DNA from: Acanthamoeba sp. SK_2022b
Lineage: Eukaryota > Discosea > Longamoebia > Acanthamoebidae
Length of the DNA: 50,572 nt
Assembly: GCA_027943245.1 (NCBI GenBank)
Contig: JANDJZ010000323.1
Span: forward strand, 1 to 50,572
Direction of reading: 5' to 3'
The notes below the pieces were generated by a model, which was not told the origin of the DNA, made no database searches, and saw only the letters and a list, made by a program, of their open reading frames with translations. Shown piece after piece: positions 1-11,566 of the stretch. The translations under genes were made by a program, and so were the position numbers. Within the stretch, counting starts at the first letter, position 1; the number at the start of each line of letters is the position of its first letter.

Positions 1-192
1 CAGTGGGATGTGTAGACTTGGCCAGAGCTCGACCAACAACAACACGGCAACTGCCAACGACAGTGCCCCAGGAGCTCAGCGAGCGATTTGCCCTTGTAGA
101 CCAGGAGCGTTTGTTGCTACACCAAAGAAAAGATGGACCAGGGCTTGGGACAGGTATATTCTCCCAGCTCCGTGTGGGGTGAGATGATCATC

Positions 193-983
193 TCAGAGGT
201 TCATTTCGCGGTTGCAGATGGGACATTTCCTGCTCTGGCACAGCCATTTGTCTATGCACTCCCTGTGGAAGACGTGCATGCACTCCACTCGCCGCAGGGT
301 CTCGCCCGTCACGTAATCGCACATGCAGATCACGCACCTGCAACACCACGCCGGCCAGGTCAAAGAAGAGAGACGAGTCAGTCATAGCACGGCGGACAAA
401 TGAACTACGGCTCGGCCTCACGTACGACGATTCGAGGGTCGTGCCGGTCCTGAATGTCATCGTGGGCAGCTGGTCGACGTCGCGCACGCCCACGGCCACG
501 TTGGGCAAGCTCACCAGGTCCTTGAATGCCCGCAACACGGGAGCAGCAGGGAGGCGAGAGTCAGCAAGCAACACAAGAGAAACACAAGTTGGCCACCTGG
601 AGGCACACCTCATACGACATATCCGCGGCCTCTCCCAGGAATTGGTGGTGGCCCCGCTGGGGAGCCGGCACCGGCGGGGCTGGCCGGACTGGAGTGAGCA
701 CAGCCGACTGGGCGGAAGCGGCGGTCTGGTGGAGCGAGTCGGCCAGCTCTTGCGCCTCGCTGCGTTCCAGCTCCCGCGCGAGCTGTTGATCCTCCTCCTC
801 CTGCAGACTCCGGGCCAGGCGGGCGTCCTCCTCGCTCTCCCGCGGCCCTCGCCCTCGCCCTCGCCCCCGCCCCCGCCCGCTGTCCCAAGGGCTTGGCTGG
901 TCTTGGCGTTGGTGTTGCTGGCCCTGCGTCTGGCCTGGCCTACGCCGTTGCTGCTGCCCAGGGGGTGGGCTGCGTTGGTTTCG

Positions 984-1042
<59 letters not shown>

Positions 1043-1747
1043 GATATGGCTGGTGATGAGGCGGCAGTTGGTGGCGCTGGCGGACAGCAGTGGCGATGAA
1101 GCGAAGGATACGGCGACGGTGGCCCAGAGCGGTGACGCCGAGACAACTGGACAGCTCGGCGTCCCCCACCTCGAGCAGGGTCGGCCCATCGACGGCCTCG
1201 GTCCTGAACGCCTTCACATGCCTGCCCAACCCTACCCTCTTAAGCCACGCGCACACCTGTTGCGAAGCGAGGCTTCAGCATGTAAGCGAGCAAGCATAAG
1301 CTGAAGTAGAAGTAAGGTGAGGGGGGTGAGAATGGTGAGGGGGTGTACATCATCTGTGGTCCAGTTGTCGACTGCTTTGGAAGGCGAGGAAGCCGTGGAA
1401 GCTGGCAAGGATAGAGAAGGGGAGGAGGGCGGTGTGGAAAATGGAGATGCGAGATGGCTGCTGCTTGTGCTTCTACGCATGGCTCGCTGCAGGGCGCGCT
1501 GCTCGAGGAACTCTCTCTCCGACTCGCGCTGGGCAAGCTTCGTGATGCGCTCTTCCTCGGCCACCAGCGCCTCCTGCTCGAGAAGTAAAATCTTGGCCAG
1601 TTGCTCGTCTTCATCTTCATCCCCAGCCCCTATCTGAATTTGCTGGTTGCTGCTCGACCCCCGCGCGGGGCTTTGCAAAGCCCCTACAGTCTGTGTCAGG
1701 AGGGAGAGCTCGAGGGCGAGCTGTAGGTCCTCATCCTGCACCTCCAT
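193..1747 (-). CDS. SAM/UIM/RING-H2 E3 ubiquitin ligase (BIG BROTHER-like C-terminus), multi-exon
   Basis: Probable RING-type ubiquitin ligase. The ATG at 1745-1747 opens with a UIM-like segment (DEDLQLALELSLL) and an acidic coiled region. An intron at 1257-1348 splits a SAM domain (VDNWTTDDV / CAWLKRVGLG, then GDAELSSCLGVTALGHRRRIL). A polyglutamine tract, a low-complexity stretch and a second UIM-like acidic helix (EEDARLARSLQEEEDQQLAREL) follow. After two more introns the C-terminus reads MSYEDLVSLPNV ... DVDQLPTMTF, then a RING-H2 finger beginning CVICMCDY with ECMHVFHRECIDKW and CPICNREMNL, and stops at 193-195. The MSYE/LPTMTF lead-in to the RING resembles plant BIG BROTHER ligases. SAM would mediate oligomerisation and UIMs ubiquitin binding; the substrate is unknown. 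Frame and domain continuity support the exon joins. Confidence 0.8.
982..1042. repeat. (TTG)n trinucleotide repeat encoding polyglutamine
   Basis: An uninterrupted run of TTG on the plus strand, which is CAA on the minus strand. It encodes about 20 glutamines in the RING-H2 ligase, just after the SAM domain. Length is probably polymorphic. Confidence 0.9.
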
Positions 1748-2173
1748 TTATGTAGTGTTTGTGGATAAAGTTCCTGTCTTCCGCCGAACTTTAGTTGGCC
1801 TTAGGCGACGCTGTCCGAGACAAAAAATGAAATGAAAGAAGTTAAAAATGGATAAACACGATTTCTCTGTCGCCTCCTTGGGAACAGAAATTACGTTGCG
1901 ATTTAGAACAACACTGCACCTCCAATATCTTCTTGATGGGCAACTGGCCATCTCAACTTTACCAGAAACTTGCCACATATCTCTCACACTGCATGTTAAC
2001 CAACTGCTACCAGCAATTTGACAGATAAAAGTCAGCATGGGGTGGCTTTGAAAACGGTCAGCAAAGCACTCAGTCCCCAAACAGAGTGTTAAGAAAAATG
2101 AATTTGTTTTCATTGAACACTTTCATGGTCGCAGTCTTTACATCAAGCAAGGCCATGCAAAGGAAGCAGGAGG
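1748..2173. other. AT-richer stretch upstream of the RING-H2 gene, no clear gene
   Basis: About 425 bp between the start of the minus-strand ligase gene and the putative transposase gene. It has a minus-strand open frame but no recognisable domain. It holds the upstream region of the ligase gene and possibly the left end of a mobile element; an 11-bp motif near 2080 recurs inverted to copies at 5.85 and 6.35 kb. Confidence 0.4.
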
Positions 2174-5100
2174 ATGAGTGTCATCCTTACAGCTGAGGCT
2201 TTGAAGAGAGCCAGGCTCAATCAGAATAGGAAGGAGAGAGAGAAGAGAGCTGAAGCAGTGCATCAGCCAAACAAGGAAAAAGCAGAAAGAAAGAGGCTTG
2301 AGGAGGAAGAGCAAGAGCAAAGGAGGGAGCAGAAGAGAGAGCAACAAAGAGAGAGGCAGAGGGAGAAGGAGAGAGAGAAGGAGAGAGAGAAGGAGCAAAA
2401 GCTGGAGCTTGTGGCCATCATTGACGCAGCTGTTGCACCTGTTGCTGCCAAGCTCTGGACTGCCAAGGAGAGATCCCAATGGAGGAAGAAGCAGCTTAAT
2501 GAGCTGCAAGAGCAGCTTCGCCAGAGCAAGAAGAAGCTCAGAGGTGCAACAACATCTTTGCCAGGCCCATGGGCCCATTTAAACAGCTGGAAGAGGCGCA
2601 CCAAGAGGCCCACAAGCAGCTGGAAGAGGCACAATGGAAGCAGCAGCAGGAGGAAGCACACCACAAGCAAGAGGCAATCACACACAAACTGGAAAAAGAG
2701 AGTGAAAAGATAAGAGAAATCAAAGAGAGAGAGAGGAGGCCAGCAGTCTGGGCTGAACACAAGAACGCCCTCCACCAGCACATCTTGCCTGCAATTGCAC
2801 CACAGACTCAACAGTGCAAGCAGGACCAGCCATGCTACTTGTGGGCTCTCATTGAGTTGCAGCAGCTTGCTGCCTTCCTTCCACTCCTTGCCTGTCCCTT
2901 TTGCCTCTGCCTCACACTCCAGTGTGCGATGGCAAGAGGCAAATGGGGGCTTCTCTGTGACTGTTCACTGCAACAAACAGGACTGCAGCTTTGAGAGTGT
3001 CTTCAAGTCAACATCCCACCTCATTTCCAACTACCAACACTGTGATGCACCCACTCACCTTGCCATTGCATGGGGCATGCATGCAATTGGCTTCAAGAGG
3101 CTTGAGAGTGTCTTTGCCTTGTCCAATGGTGTGCTGTTGGTGAGCAAGCCCAGCTACGCTCAGCTCATGCATGTGTTCCACAAGCACAAATTTGCCATTT
3201 TTTAAAAATATTGATTATTCTTTATGATTTAGATATTTTTAAGGTAGCGCCAGCTCTCTCAACCTTGACAGACATGTCCTGCAGCATGCAGCTGTGGCGC
3301 CTTCAACAGTGCAAACAGCCCAACATTGGAGGTGGACATCAGTGTGCTGGTGGAATTGTGGCTCATGTCCACCTACTCAAGGACACAGGCTCTGGAGCAC
3401 GTCAACATCCCCTTTGCACCTATATGGGGACATCAGGCACTGCAGAAGGTGACGCCACTGAGCGAGCACTGACCCTCTTGGTGGACATCCTTTGTACCTT
3501 TTTTTGGCCATGGGTTGCACTGGTGTGTGTGGTGTGTGGTGTGGGCATGGTGTACCGTGCTGGGTGTGGCACACCTCACCAATTAACACGTATTCCTACA
3601 GGAACACGGTGTCCAGCTGTCATCTGTGACAGCTGATGGTGATACTGATTGCCAGTGTTGTTGCAGCAGTGTGCCCCAAGGGTCATGTAATCATAAACCG
3701 CAACCCCAACCACAATGCCAAGGGCCTGGCCAAGCATGTGACCAATCTGTGTAGTGAGCACCCAGCCCTCAAGGTCATAGTGTCAAGTCTCAAGGCCCAT
3801 TTCCTAATAGGTAGGTCACTTGATTTTCATGGCTTGATCTTTCACTCATTCTCCTTTGATGTAGGTTGTGTGGATGTGAGGGTTCTGCATACAGGTATTA
3901 AGAAGTACCCAAAGAACGAGCAAAGCTTCATCACCCACATGAAGGCCTTTGTGCCACACATCACTGACACACACCATTTGTGGTGCTCACATGATGTTAG
4001 CCAGAGAGCTGCACCACCTAAGGTACAGTGATACTTTCTCTCTTTTCATTTGTTGCTCATCTTGCTCTTCAGGTTGATCCAATTGAGCACAGTGAGGCAA
4101 TCACAGCCCTTGAGGAGCTCATCAAGGGCTACATTGAGGACAGCCAGCATTATATTCATGGCCATTCAACAATCCAGCTTGAGTCTCTCAATGGACAGTG
4201 GCCAAGCATGTTGACAAGCAGTGAAACTGGACTGTCATGTATGAGTCACTCTTTGATGCTGGCATCCTTGAGCACAATGAAGGTACTTATTTTATTAGTA
4301 TTATAGAAAGTTTGTATGTGTTCAGGCACTGAGTCTTTGATCTTTGATGAACGTCTACTCACAACTTGGGTTTCACATTTCTGTGGCACAATGGAACCAG
4401 TGGAAAAAGATGATTGAGGCACATGAGAAGCGTGATGCCATCAAGAACCGACCAGACAGCCACCACAAGCGCAGTCTCTACAAAAGGGCAGCACAGAAAG
4501 AAACAGGTATCTTTTAAGCCATGCATCACGAATTGCTTTAGTCCTTCTCATCCCTGTTTTCACAGAGTGATGGCGTGACCTTGCTGTGAGATGGAATAAG
4601 CCAATTTATAATGACCATCCTGACCAAACAGTCACATGGGTAGAGCAGACCATTCACACTCGCCATGTGGGTGAATGTACATCTGCTCAGTATTGCTCCC
4701 TGCACTCATAACCTTGCGCTTATTACAGACAATTTTATTCTTTTAGTGCATGTAGATCACCTAAAGCTCTATCTACATCACCACAAGCGCCCATTTACCA
4801 GCAAGGACTGTCGACCTGTCCTCCTTCAGCACGTCAGGGATGCCATTGCTGGCATCCCCACCCCTTCCCCATCAAAAGGGAGCAAGAGGAAGCGAACTGT
4901 GCATCTCAAGTACTCCTTCGTCCACCTCCTCCTCATCGTTGACATCTACTCCTTCCTCCGCCCCACCCACACCTTCCCTTCCATCTTCTTCGTCATTCTC
5001 TTCAACTTTGTCCTCTTTGTCTTCCTCTGCCACCCCTTCTCCATCCTCTACCACTTCATGACTGCACTAGTGACAACAAGCCACAGCCCCTGCATTGTAC

Positions 5101-5497
5101 ATGTGCCCTTGGCCAAATTGTGTACGCACATACTCCTACAAGGCCTGGCTGGACCGCCACACAAAGGGCCATGAGGCAGGAGCAGCAGCAATGACAGCAG
5201 GAACGGCAGTGGCAGGAGCAACAGCAGGAATGGCAGTGGCAGGAGTGGCAGCAGGAACCACAGTGGTGGCACAACCAACAGCGGTAGGAGCAATGGCAGG
5301 AGCGGTGGTGGCAGCACAACCTACAGCAGGAGCAACTGTACCAACACCACCAGTATCAAGCACCACAAGGCATATGGTTGATACTTTCTTCTTCCTCCTC
5401 AATAGGAGAATGGATCACCTTCAACTCCATCTTTGGTGAGGAGTATCTGTATGACATGGTCCCTAACTTGATACTTAATGACCTGGAAGTGTGGTGA
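2174..5497 (+). CDS. Mutator-like transposase gene, multi-exon, possibly degenerate, with C-terminal C2H2 finger
   Basis: Reads as a split gene of lower GC content than its neighbours. The N-terminus from 2174 is a highly charged coiled coil (RERQREKEREKEREKEQ) that needs a frame change near 2550 to continue. Later segments follow the order of the Mutator-like transposase family of invertebrates: around 3040-3200 WGMHAIGFKRLESVFALSNG and SKPSYAQLMHVFHKHK; near 3620 SSVTADGDTD, which would carry a catalytic Asp; near 3680 NPNHNAKGLAKHVTN; near 3900-3980 a segment ending HHLWC; and near 4370-4500 QLGFHISVAQWNQWKKMIE plus a basic tail. A SAP-like segment lies near 4750-4850 and a C2H2 finger (CPWPNC ... 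HTKGH) at 5100-5175. The last exon appears to end at 5495-5497. The family assignment is from remembered motif order, not a search. It may be a pseudogene. Confidence 0.5.
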
Positions 5498-5658
5498 GCC
5501 AGGCTGGCAATGGCAGAGGGACTGATGGAGAACCTCTCAACCTACCTCCCCTTGTAGATTAGGTTTGTCCCCTTCTCTTTCTCTCTTCCCTGCCACACGC
5601 TAACACCTCAAACCATCTGCACAGGCATGGATGAAGATGGAGGATTTTTATTAATTTT

Positions 5659-5693
5659 CAATAAAAAATAAATTTTCCAATAAAAAATAAATT
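5659..5693. repeat. Tandem AT-rich repeat, unit about 19 bp, two copies
   Basis: The segment caataaaaaataaattt occurs twice with a 19-bp spacing, just past the putative transposase gene. It includes AATAAA-like hexamers, so it could also serve for 3' end formation. Confidence 0.6.
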
Positions 5694-5848
5694 TGACCCC
5701 ATTCTTCTAATGCCAACGTTGGTGTGCCTTTTGGTGCTGGTGGTGCGCCCAAATGAAAACAGGTGTTGCGTTTCAGATGGGGTACCAAAAATCACATGGT
5801 TCTCAAAAACTGGCCTTACTGGACCCTTAACAAAAGAGTCATTGTAAA

Positions 5849-5862
5849 TGAACACTCTGTTA
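5849..5862 (+). repeat. 14-bp motif tgaacactctgtta, copy 1
   Basis: Exact 14-bp match to 6352-6365, and an 11-bp match in inverted orientation to 2080-2090. The three copies surround the transposase-like gene, so they may be part of subterminal element sequence. Confidence 0.45.
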
Positions 5863-6351
5863 CCACCAACTGTGCCCAGTTATTGTGGAAGAGGCAATAT
5901 CAGTGCATGATACTGTGGTGGTTGCTTTCATGCTCCTTCTTCTTTCACAACTGGCCCATCTTCTGGGACTCATCCTCAGTCACTCAAACAATGAACCAAA
6001 AAATGCATGTACCAGAACTGTTTTTTTCACAAACATTTTTTAAGGGTTGGTAATACCTGGTGTTTTACCTAAAATATGAACATCTCTGGGCTGGGGTGGA
6101 AGAACCAATGCACATTGGGTCCTTGTGATTTGTGATTGAAATCTACAATGATGAAAAAGTGATGTCTTTCCAAGTCCAAGATGGAGGACATCTTTAAGTT
6201 GGGGTGGTTGAACTGATGTGCATCAGGTCAACACTTCTGTTGTTGTTTTGTGATGAAAAAGGTAAGGTGGCAAAAAGTGATATCTGTGAATGTACAGAAT
6301 GTGGGTTCCAGTCATGTACATGTATCTTTGGTGTGACATGTTATTTTTTTC

Positions 6352-6365
6352 TGAACACTCTGTTA
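6352..6365 (+). repeat. 14-bp motif tgaacactctgtta, copy 2
   Basis: Second exact copy of the motif at 5849-5862. It is followed by unrelated sequence, so the shared piece is short. Confidence 0.45.
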
Positions 6366-6562
6366 GGAAAACCTACTGGGGTATTCATGGGAGAGAAAAA
6401 ACAACATATATGCTCATCTGTCACCCCTGTCCACTCCCGAATTTACAAGACATGTCACTCAGTGAAGAGCGTATGCCATGCAAAACCAACAAATTAAGTT
6501 ACAGGAACGCCAAGCATTTCCGCCGTGTTTTGAGACAGTTTCTGTGCGCGAGGAGAAGAAAG

Positions 6563-8473
6563 ATGAGCGCTCAGGGAGACTCTGGCACAGCACAGATGCC
6601 GGCCGCGACCCTGACTGATATATTGCCAGACGAATTGTTGCTTCTGCTACTGTCATTTCTGGACCAGCAGGACCTTGTCAGCCTCCACCTTGTAAACCGT
6701 CGTTTGCTTCGCCTGGCCGAGGACGACACCGTGCGCCACTTTCGCTTCTGCTTATGATTATTATATTTATTAATAATGATAATAATAAAAATGTACATTT
6801 TGATTTAGAGTATCGGCTAAAGGAAGAGCTCTCGACAGGTATGGAGGCAGCTGTTTGCGGCAAAGTACCCTGAGCAGCTGCACCACCGCACGCTCGCCCA
6901 ACACCGGTGGAAGGAGCGACTGCGCCTGGTCCACGCCTGCTGGCACAGCGGCCGCTTCACCGTGCGGCATCACCTGAGCACGCTGGACGTGTTCGGTGGC
7001 ATCAGGTCCGCTTCTGTCCATCTCTCTCTCTCTCTCTCTCTCATTCCATGCAATCCTGAAAGAGGCCAGTTCGCAGGTTCGCCAGCTTCGCTGAGGACGA
7101 CGAGGACCTCATCGTGGCCGGCAGCACCAAAGGTCGCATCATCATCTGGAACCTGGGCAACGATATGACGGGTGGCGCCGAGGTTCGTCGTTTCTGTTGT
7201 GATGTCGCCCTAGTGCTCGTCGTCACGTGACATGACCACGCGGCGAAGCAGAAAGGCAACAGAGGAGGCCAAGGGGTTCCGTCGCACGGAACGGTCGAGC
7301 AGATCTCGGCCCACTCGCAGTGGGTGCGCTGTGTGATACGGCGCGGCGACCACATCATCTCGGCCTCCAGGCAAGAAACAAGCCTCGCCTCTCTTTCTCT
7401 CTCTCTCTCTCTCTCTTGCTCTCTTGCTCGCTTCAGCCACCTGTCGCAAGGCGTGGCGACTCACACGCCAACTTTGGCATGGTGACAGTGATCGCACGGT
7501 TCAGATATGGTCGCTCTCGACCAGGGCTAAGCTGCACCATCTGAGCGCCCACAGCGACCAGGCACGCTCCACTACTACTCTTGCTCTCCTGTCCTGTGTG
7601 CTGTGGTCTATAAGCTCACGTGGGCTGAGCGCTCTGGCACGTCGGCGTGTGCAGGTGAACATGGTTAAGCTGATGCCCGATCCTGCGGGCAGCGTTGCCG
7701 AGTCCACCACTCTGCTCAGCGCAAGCGACGACAAGACGATCAACCAATGGGACATCGAGCGAGGAGTCTGCGTGCGCACCTTTGACGGTATCGCCTCCTC
7801 CCTGGCGTGCGCACACACGTTGCAGGCGCGGCGACTGAGTGCCCCAACCCCGCTACCCCACGCGTGTAGGTCACACCGGATGGGTCTTGGCCATGGACTG
7901 CGACTCGCACAAGATCGTCTCTGCGGGCAACCACCAGCCCATCAAGATCTGGGACCCTCGGTCGGGACTAGTCCGTTCGATCCCGTTCAGCGAGTACGTC
8001 TTTCTCCCTCTCTCTCTCTCTCTCTCTCCCCCCCCCCCATCTCGGGTGTGTGGCACAACAAATTGTGCGATCTCTCGAGCTTGCCATCAACCTGTGTGTC
8101 ATCGCGTGAGCGCAGGACCACGCGCTTCCTGCAGTTCGATGACCACACCCTTGCTCTTGGCGGAGACTCCCTGCTTGAGTTTAGGTTCGTTAACGTTTAC
8201 TTTTAAAAAGTCAACAAATCAGTGTTTTTTTTAACGTTCATATAATTCTTATTATTATTAATCATTTTAAAACAAGGGATATGCGCAAGGACTTGGAGCC
8301 GACGAGATCAATCGACGTGCAAGACTCCCTGTGGACGCTGCAGCTGAGCGGATCGCGGGTCGTCACCGGTGGAGACGCAACCCAGCTGAAACAGTACGTC
8401 GGCACCCTCTTGCACATCGCGTGGTGCCTTGACAGACCTTGAACTCATGCTCTTCCCTGTCGTCGTCGTCGTC

Positions 8474-8540
<67 letters not shown>

Positions 8541-8726
8541 ACAAGATGGGATGTCAACACGGGACAGTGTCGATTCTCCCTAAGCGACGCGTTTAATACC
8601 CACCCTCGCAAGCACCTGAGCAAAGGCGTGCAATCCGTTCAGTGCTCGTCTACGCGCATCGTGTCGGGCGCGCTCGCCGGCTCCGTGCTGGTGTGGGGTC
8701 CCGACTTCTCGAAGCGCTCGTGTTAG
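6563..8726 (+). CDS. F-box/WD40 repeat protein, multi-exon
   Basis: Likely substrate-recognition subunit of an SCF ubiquitin ligase. The ATG at 6563 is followed by an F-box (ILPDELLLLLLSFLDQQDLV, then LVNRRLLRLAEDDT). After an AT-rich intron the chain continues VWRQLFAAKYPEQL and then WD40 repeats: GSTKGRIIIWNL, SASSDRTVQIWSL, SASDDKTINQWDI, SAGNHQPIKIWDP, a more divergent repeat (GGDATQLKQ / RWDVNTGQC), and GALAGSVLVWGPDF before TAG at 8724-8726. I count about nine exons. Two introns (7371-7488 and about 7561-7653) appear to start with GC rather than GT. One intron carries a long TG repeat. The substrate is unknown. It is convergent with the PARP gene, with about 145 bp between the stop codons. 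Confidence 0.85.
8476..8540. repeat. (TG)n dinucleotide repeat in an F-box/WD40 intron
   Basis: About 65 bp of perfect TG repeat inside the last intron of the F-box/WD40 gene. The adjoining GTC repeat at 8459-8475 extends the low-complexity tract. Confidence 0.9.
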
Positions 8727-8757
8727 CTGCCAAGCAGTCCAGCTGTGAAGCTGCATA

Positions 8758-8763
8758 AATAAA
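8758..8763 (+). terminator. Possible polyadenylation signal AATAAA
   Basis: An AATAAA hexamer lies about 32 bp past the stop codon of the F-box/WD40 gene, in the short gap between two convergent genes. The sequence match is exact; use is inferred. Confidence 0.4.
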
Positions 8764-8870
8764 AACGCTCAATTTAACCGATTTATCTACCGTTTCTTCT
8801 ACCCAAAAGGATAAGTGTTCTAACATCCGATCATTCACCGCTTACGAACGGCAGATAACAGGGCCAAGGC

Positions 8871-11496
8871 TTAGTGGCCCCTGCTCCCGGCGGTAGCGAG
8901 AGAAACGAGGTAGCACGGCAGCACCTGAGCCGGGTTGAAGATGACCCACTCCTGCCCACCTGATAACACACACAGCCAGGTCATTTACCAAGAAAAGAAC
9001 GTGTTTTTCGATCACCGATTCGGAACTGGGGCGAAGAAGAAGACAAACCTGGGGCGGTGTGGGAGTCATGACCAGCCATCAGATCGGCGCCGTGGATAAG
9101 CCCCGTGCATTGGAACGTCTTGCCCATCAACACGCTGCAGATGAGCAGCTTGTTCCCGCCTGCGTCGTCTTGTTGTTAGCGGGATCCATGCACCACAGGC
9201 CCTGGGCGAGTAGCCAAACGAAACGCACCTCGGCAGTAGCCAACGGACATGCTGGAGTTGGGCGACAGGTAGATCCCGCCGCCCCAAAACCCGGTGTCGG
9301 TGGCGTGGCCCACGTCTTTCCCCTTGCCCTTGCCCGGCACGAGCAGCCCCTTGTCGAGAATGCTCTCAATGTTGCGCTGTGTGTACGGTGTGAGTAAGTG
9401 TGTGTGTGACACCCGTCCAGTCGTCACCAGCTCTGATGCGTGCACGTGTGAGTACCTCGGCGGTGCCATGGTAGGCCATGCGGGGCCGCGCCAGTTCATC
9501 GCCTCTCCTCTGCCTGAGCTCGGCCCACGCCGCTTCGAATTCGACCACCAGTTCGGCCTTGAGCACGTTCTCGATCTGCGGGGGCGATCCAGATTGACGG
9601 TCAGAGGGCCCTCTCTCCATCTCCCTGCGGAGCGGATGTTGCGCTCGATCAAGGTGTTACCTTGGTGATGATCATGCCATTCTGCTTGACGCCGTTCTCG
9701 ATGAAGTCGATCATTTCGCGGTTGGCCAGATAGCTGGTTGCGGTGGGGTTGACTTGAGCAACGTATCCCTGGCACCAGCGCACACGAAGCTACGAACGGC
9801 CGGGGGAGGTACCGGTGGGACATCATTTGCAGAAGCATCTCCTGAGTGTTGCCTGCGGCGGTGTCGGTGACGCCATACACGGCGGCCATCGTCGCCTCGC
9901 TGCGATCGATCTTCACTTCCTCCTGGTTGCCGTTACACATTATAATTAATATAGTAAAATGCAATAGCAAATAAGGTCTTGAAGGGCTGGTAGGCCGAAC
10001 CTCGCAGTTGTTGAACGGGCACACGGTGATGCGAGAGAGCTGCGAGAGCTGCTCCTTCTTGTTCTGAGGCAGCACGTCGGAGAAGCGGAAGAGGCAGAGC
10101 GGGTTGCAACACACCACCGGCTTGTCGCTGTTATCCATTTACACCATTAACGCGGCACGGTCAGGCTTCTGTTGACTTGTTGCAAGTCACTCGTACGCTG
10201 GTTCGCACCTGGCGCACGTGTGCTTCTTGTGGCAGACCATGCAGTAGCGCGTGTAGTTGGCCAGGCGCGCCCGCACGTAGCCGATCATCCCGACAAAGAA
10301 GTTGGTGTCTCTACAATTACAACGCAACGCAACGTAACACAACAGCACAGCACAGCACAGCACAGCACAGCACAGCACAGCACAGCACAGCACAGCACAG
10401 CACAGCACAGCACAGCACAGCACAGCACAGCACAGCACAGCACAGCACAGCACAGCACAGCACAGCACAGCACAGCACAGCACAGCACAGCACAGCACAG
10501 CACAGCACAGCACAGCACAGCACAGCACAGCACAGCACAGCACACAGGTAACGACACTTTAGGAGGCATGCGTGACGGCTTTCATGAAAGGCTCGTCATA
10601 CCCACACGCAAGCACGCTGGTGCCAATGTGCAGCGCTTTCCTGCATGCGTGAAGATGAGTGAGGGGCGACGAGGTTTTTGTCAGGCCATAGTAGTGGCGG
10701 GGAGAGGTTAGCTGACCTCTTGGCGGCCTGCTCGTCCTCTTCTCTCTGCAGGGTCTTGGCGATGTCTTCGTCCATGCTGCTCGTCAGCGTAGCTCTGCCT
10801 CCGGACGAGCCTGACACGAGCCCCCGGTGAGCTATGGACCAACCAAAGAGTGCAACAAACAGCACAGGTAGATATTACTCGATGTAGACGACGAAGACGA
10901 CGACTTTGCAGTGAACCCCGAGATGAGGAGCTCGAGGGCCTGCTCGACGTTGTTGTGGGTCTTCCTCAGCGCCGCTGCCACGTTCTCGGGATCGAACCCC
11001 ATGCCCGCCATCTCGATCACCAGCTCCGGCAGGGCCTCCTCCTCCGCTTTGGGCTTGGGCGGCTTCGGCGCGTTCGTCATTAGCGAGGCGTGACGGCGCG
11101 CGTGAGATAATCGAGCGAGTGCGCGCGTGTACCTCATAAGGGCAACGGACAGCGTCGCCCATGCCGAGGAGCTGGTTTACGGCCTTTTCGAAGTCGTTCC
11201 CATTGGCGGCCAACACCGATTCGCTGGCCTCTTTGGTGAAGCCCATCAGCCTGAGCTTCTCCAGGGCCTCCTCGGCGCCGAGCGCGGGCGCGGCCTTGTC
11301 GGCCCCCTTCTTTGCCTTTGCTTTGCCGAGTAGCTTGCGGGGAGGAGTTTTGGTCCTGGGTTTGGGCGTGTTTGAGTCCGACGTGAAGGCGCCCAGCACG
11401 CGAATCTTCTTCCTGTCACCCTCGTCGCTCCACTTCCAGTTATCCTCCACGTAGCGGCTCACGATCTATGTGCGCCGTACATCGCGTTCGTGTGTT

Positions 11497-11566
<70 letters not shown>

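Larger units (their letters stand above)
1800..6480. mobile_element. Candidate Mutator-like element, ends not defined
   Basis: The transposase-like gene lies in an island that is visibly richer in A/T than the coding regions on both sides. The flanks (1.75-2.17 and 5.5-6.48 kb) contain no recognisable host gene and share a short motif, once inverted on the left and twice direct on the right. I found no perfect long terminal inverted repeat and no target-site duplication, so these limits are only the outer bounds of the island. Confidence 0.35.
5498..6562. other. AT-rich non-coding tract downstream of the transposase-like gene
   Basis: About 1 kb without a credible gene. Open frames exist on both strands but show no domain or consistent splice structure. 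It contains a tandem AT-rich 19-bp repeat and two copies of a 14-bp motif. The right part should include the promoter of the F-box/WD40 gene. Confidence 0.4.

Noticed and set aside
1..192. Left edge as a possible end of another gene
   Set aside because: No frame with a recognisable motif; it is simply the 3' flank of the RING-H2 gene as far as can be seen.
4872..5054. Acidic minus-strand frame opposite the transposase-like gene
   Set aside because: It is the antisense of a CCT/TCC-rich stretch; low complexity only.
8477..8560. TG/AC and direct-repeat arrays considered as a CRISPR-like array
   Set aside because: Perfect dinucleotide repeats without spacers, in an intron of a eukaryotic gene.
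10172..10711. Long open frames made of the CACAG repeat on both strands
   Set aside because: They are translations of a pentanucleotide satellite inside an intron and have no other coding support.
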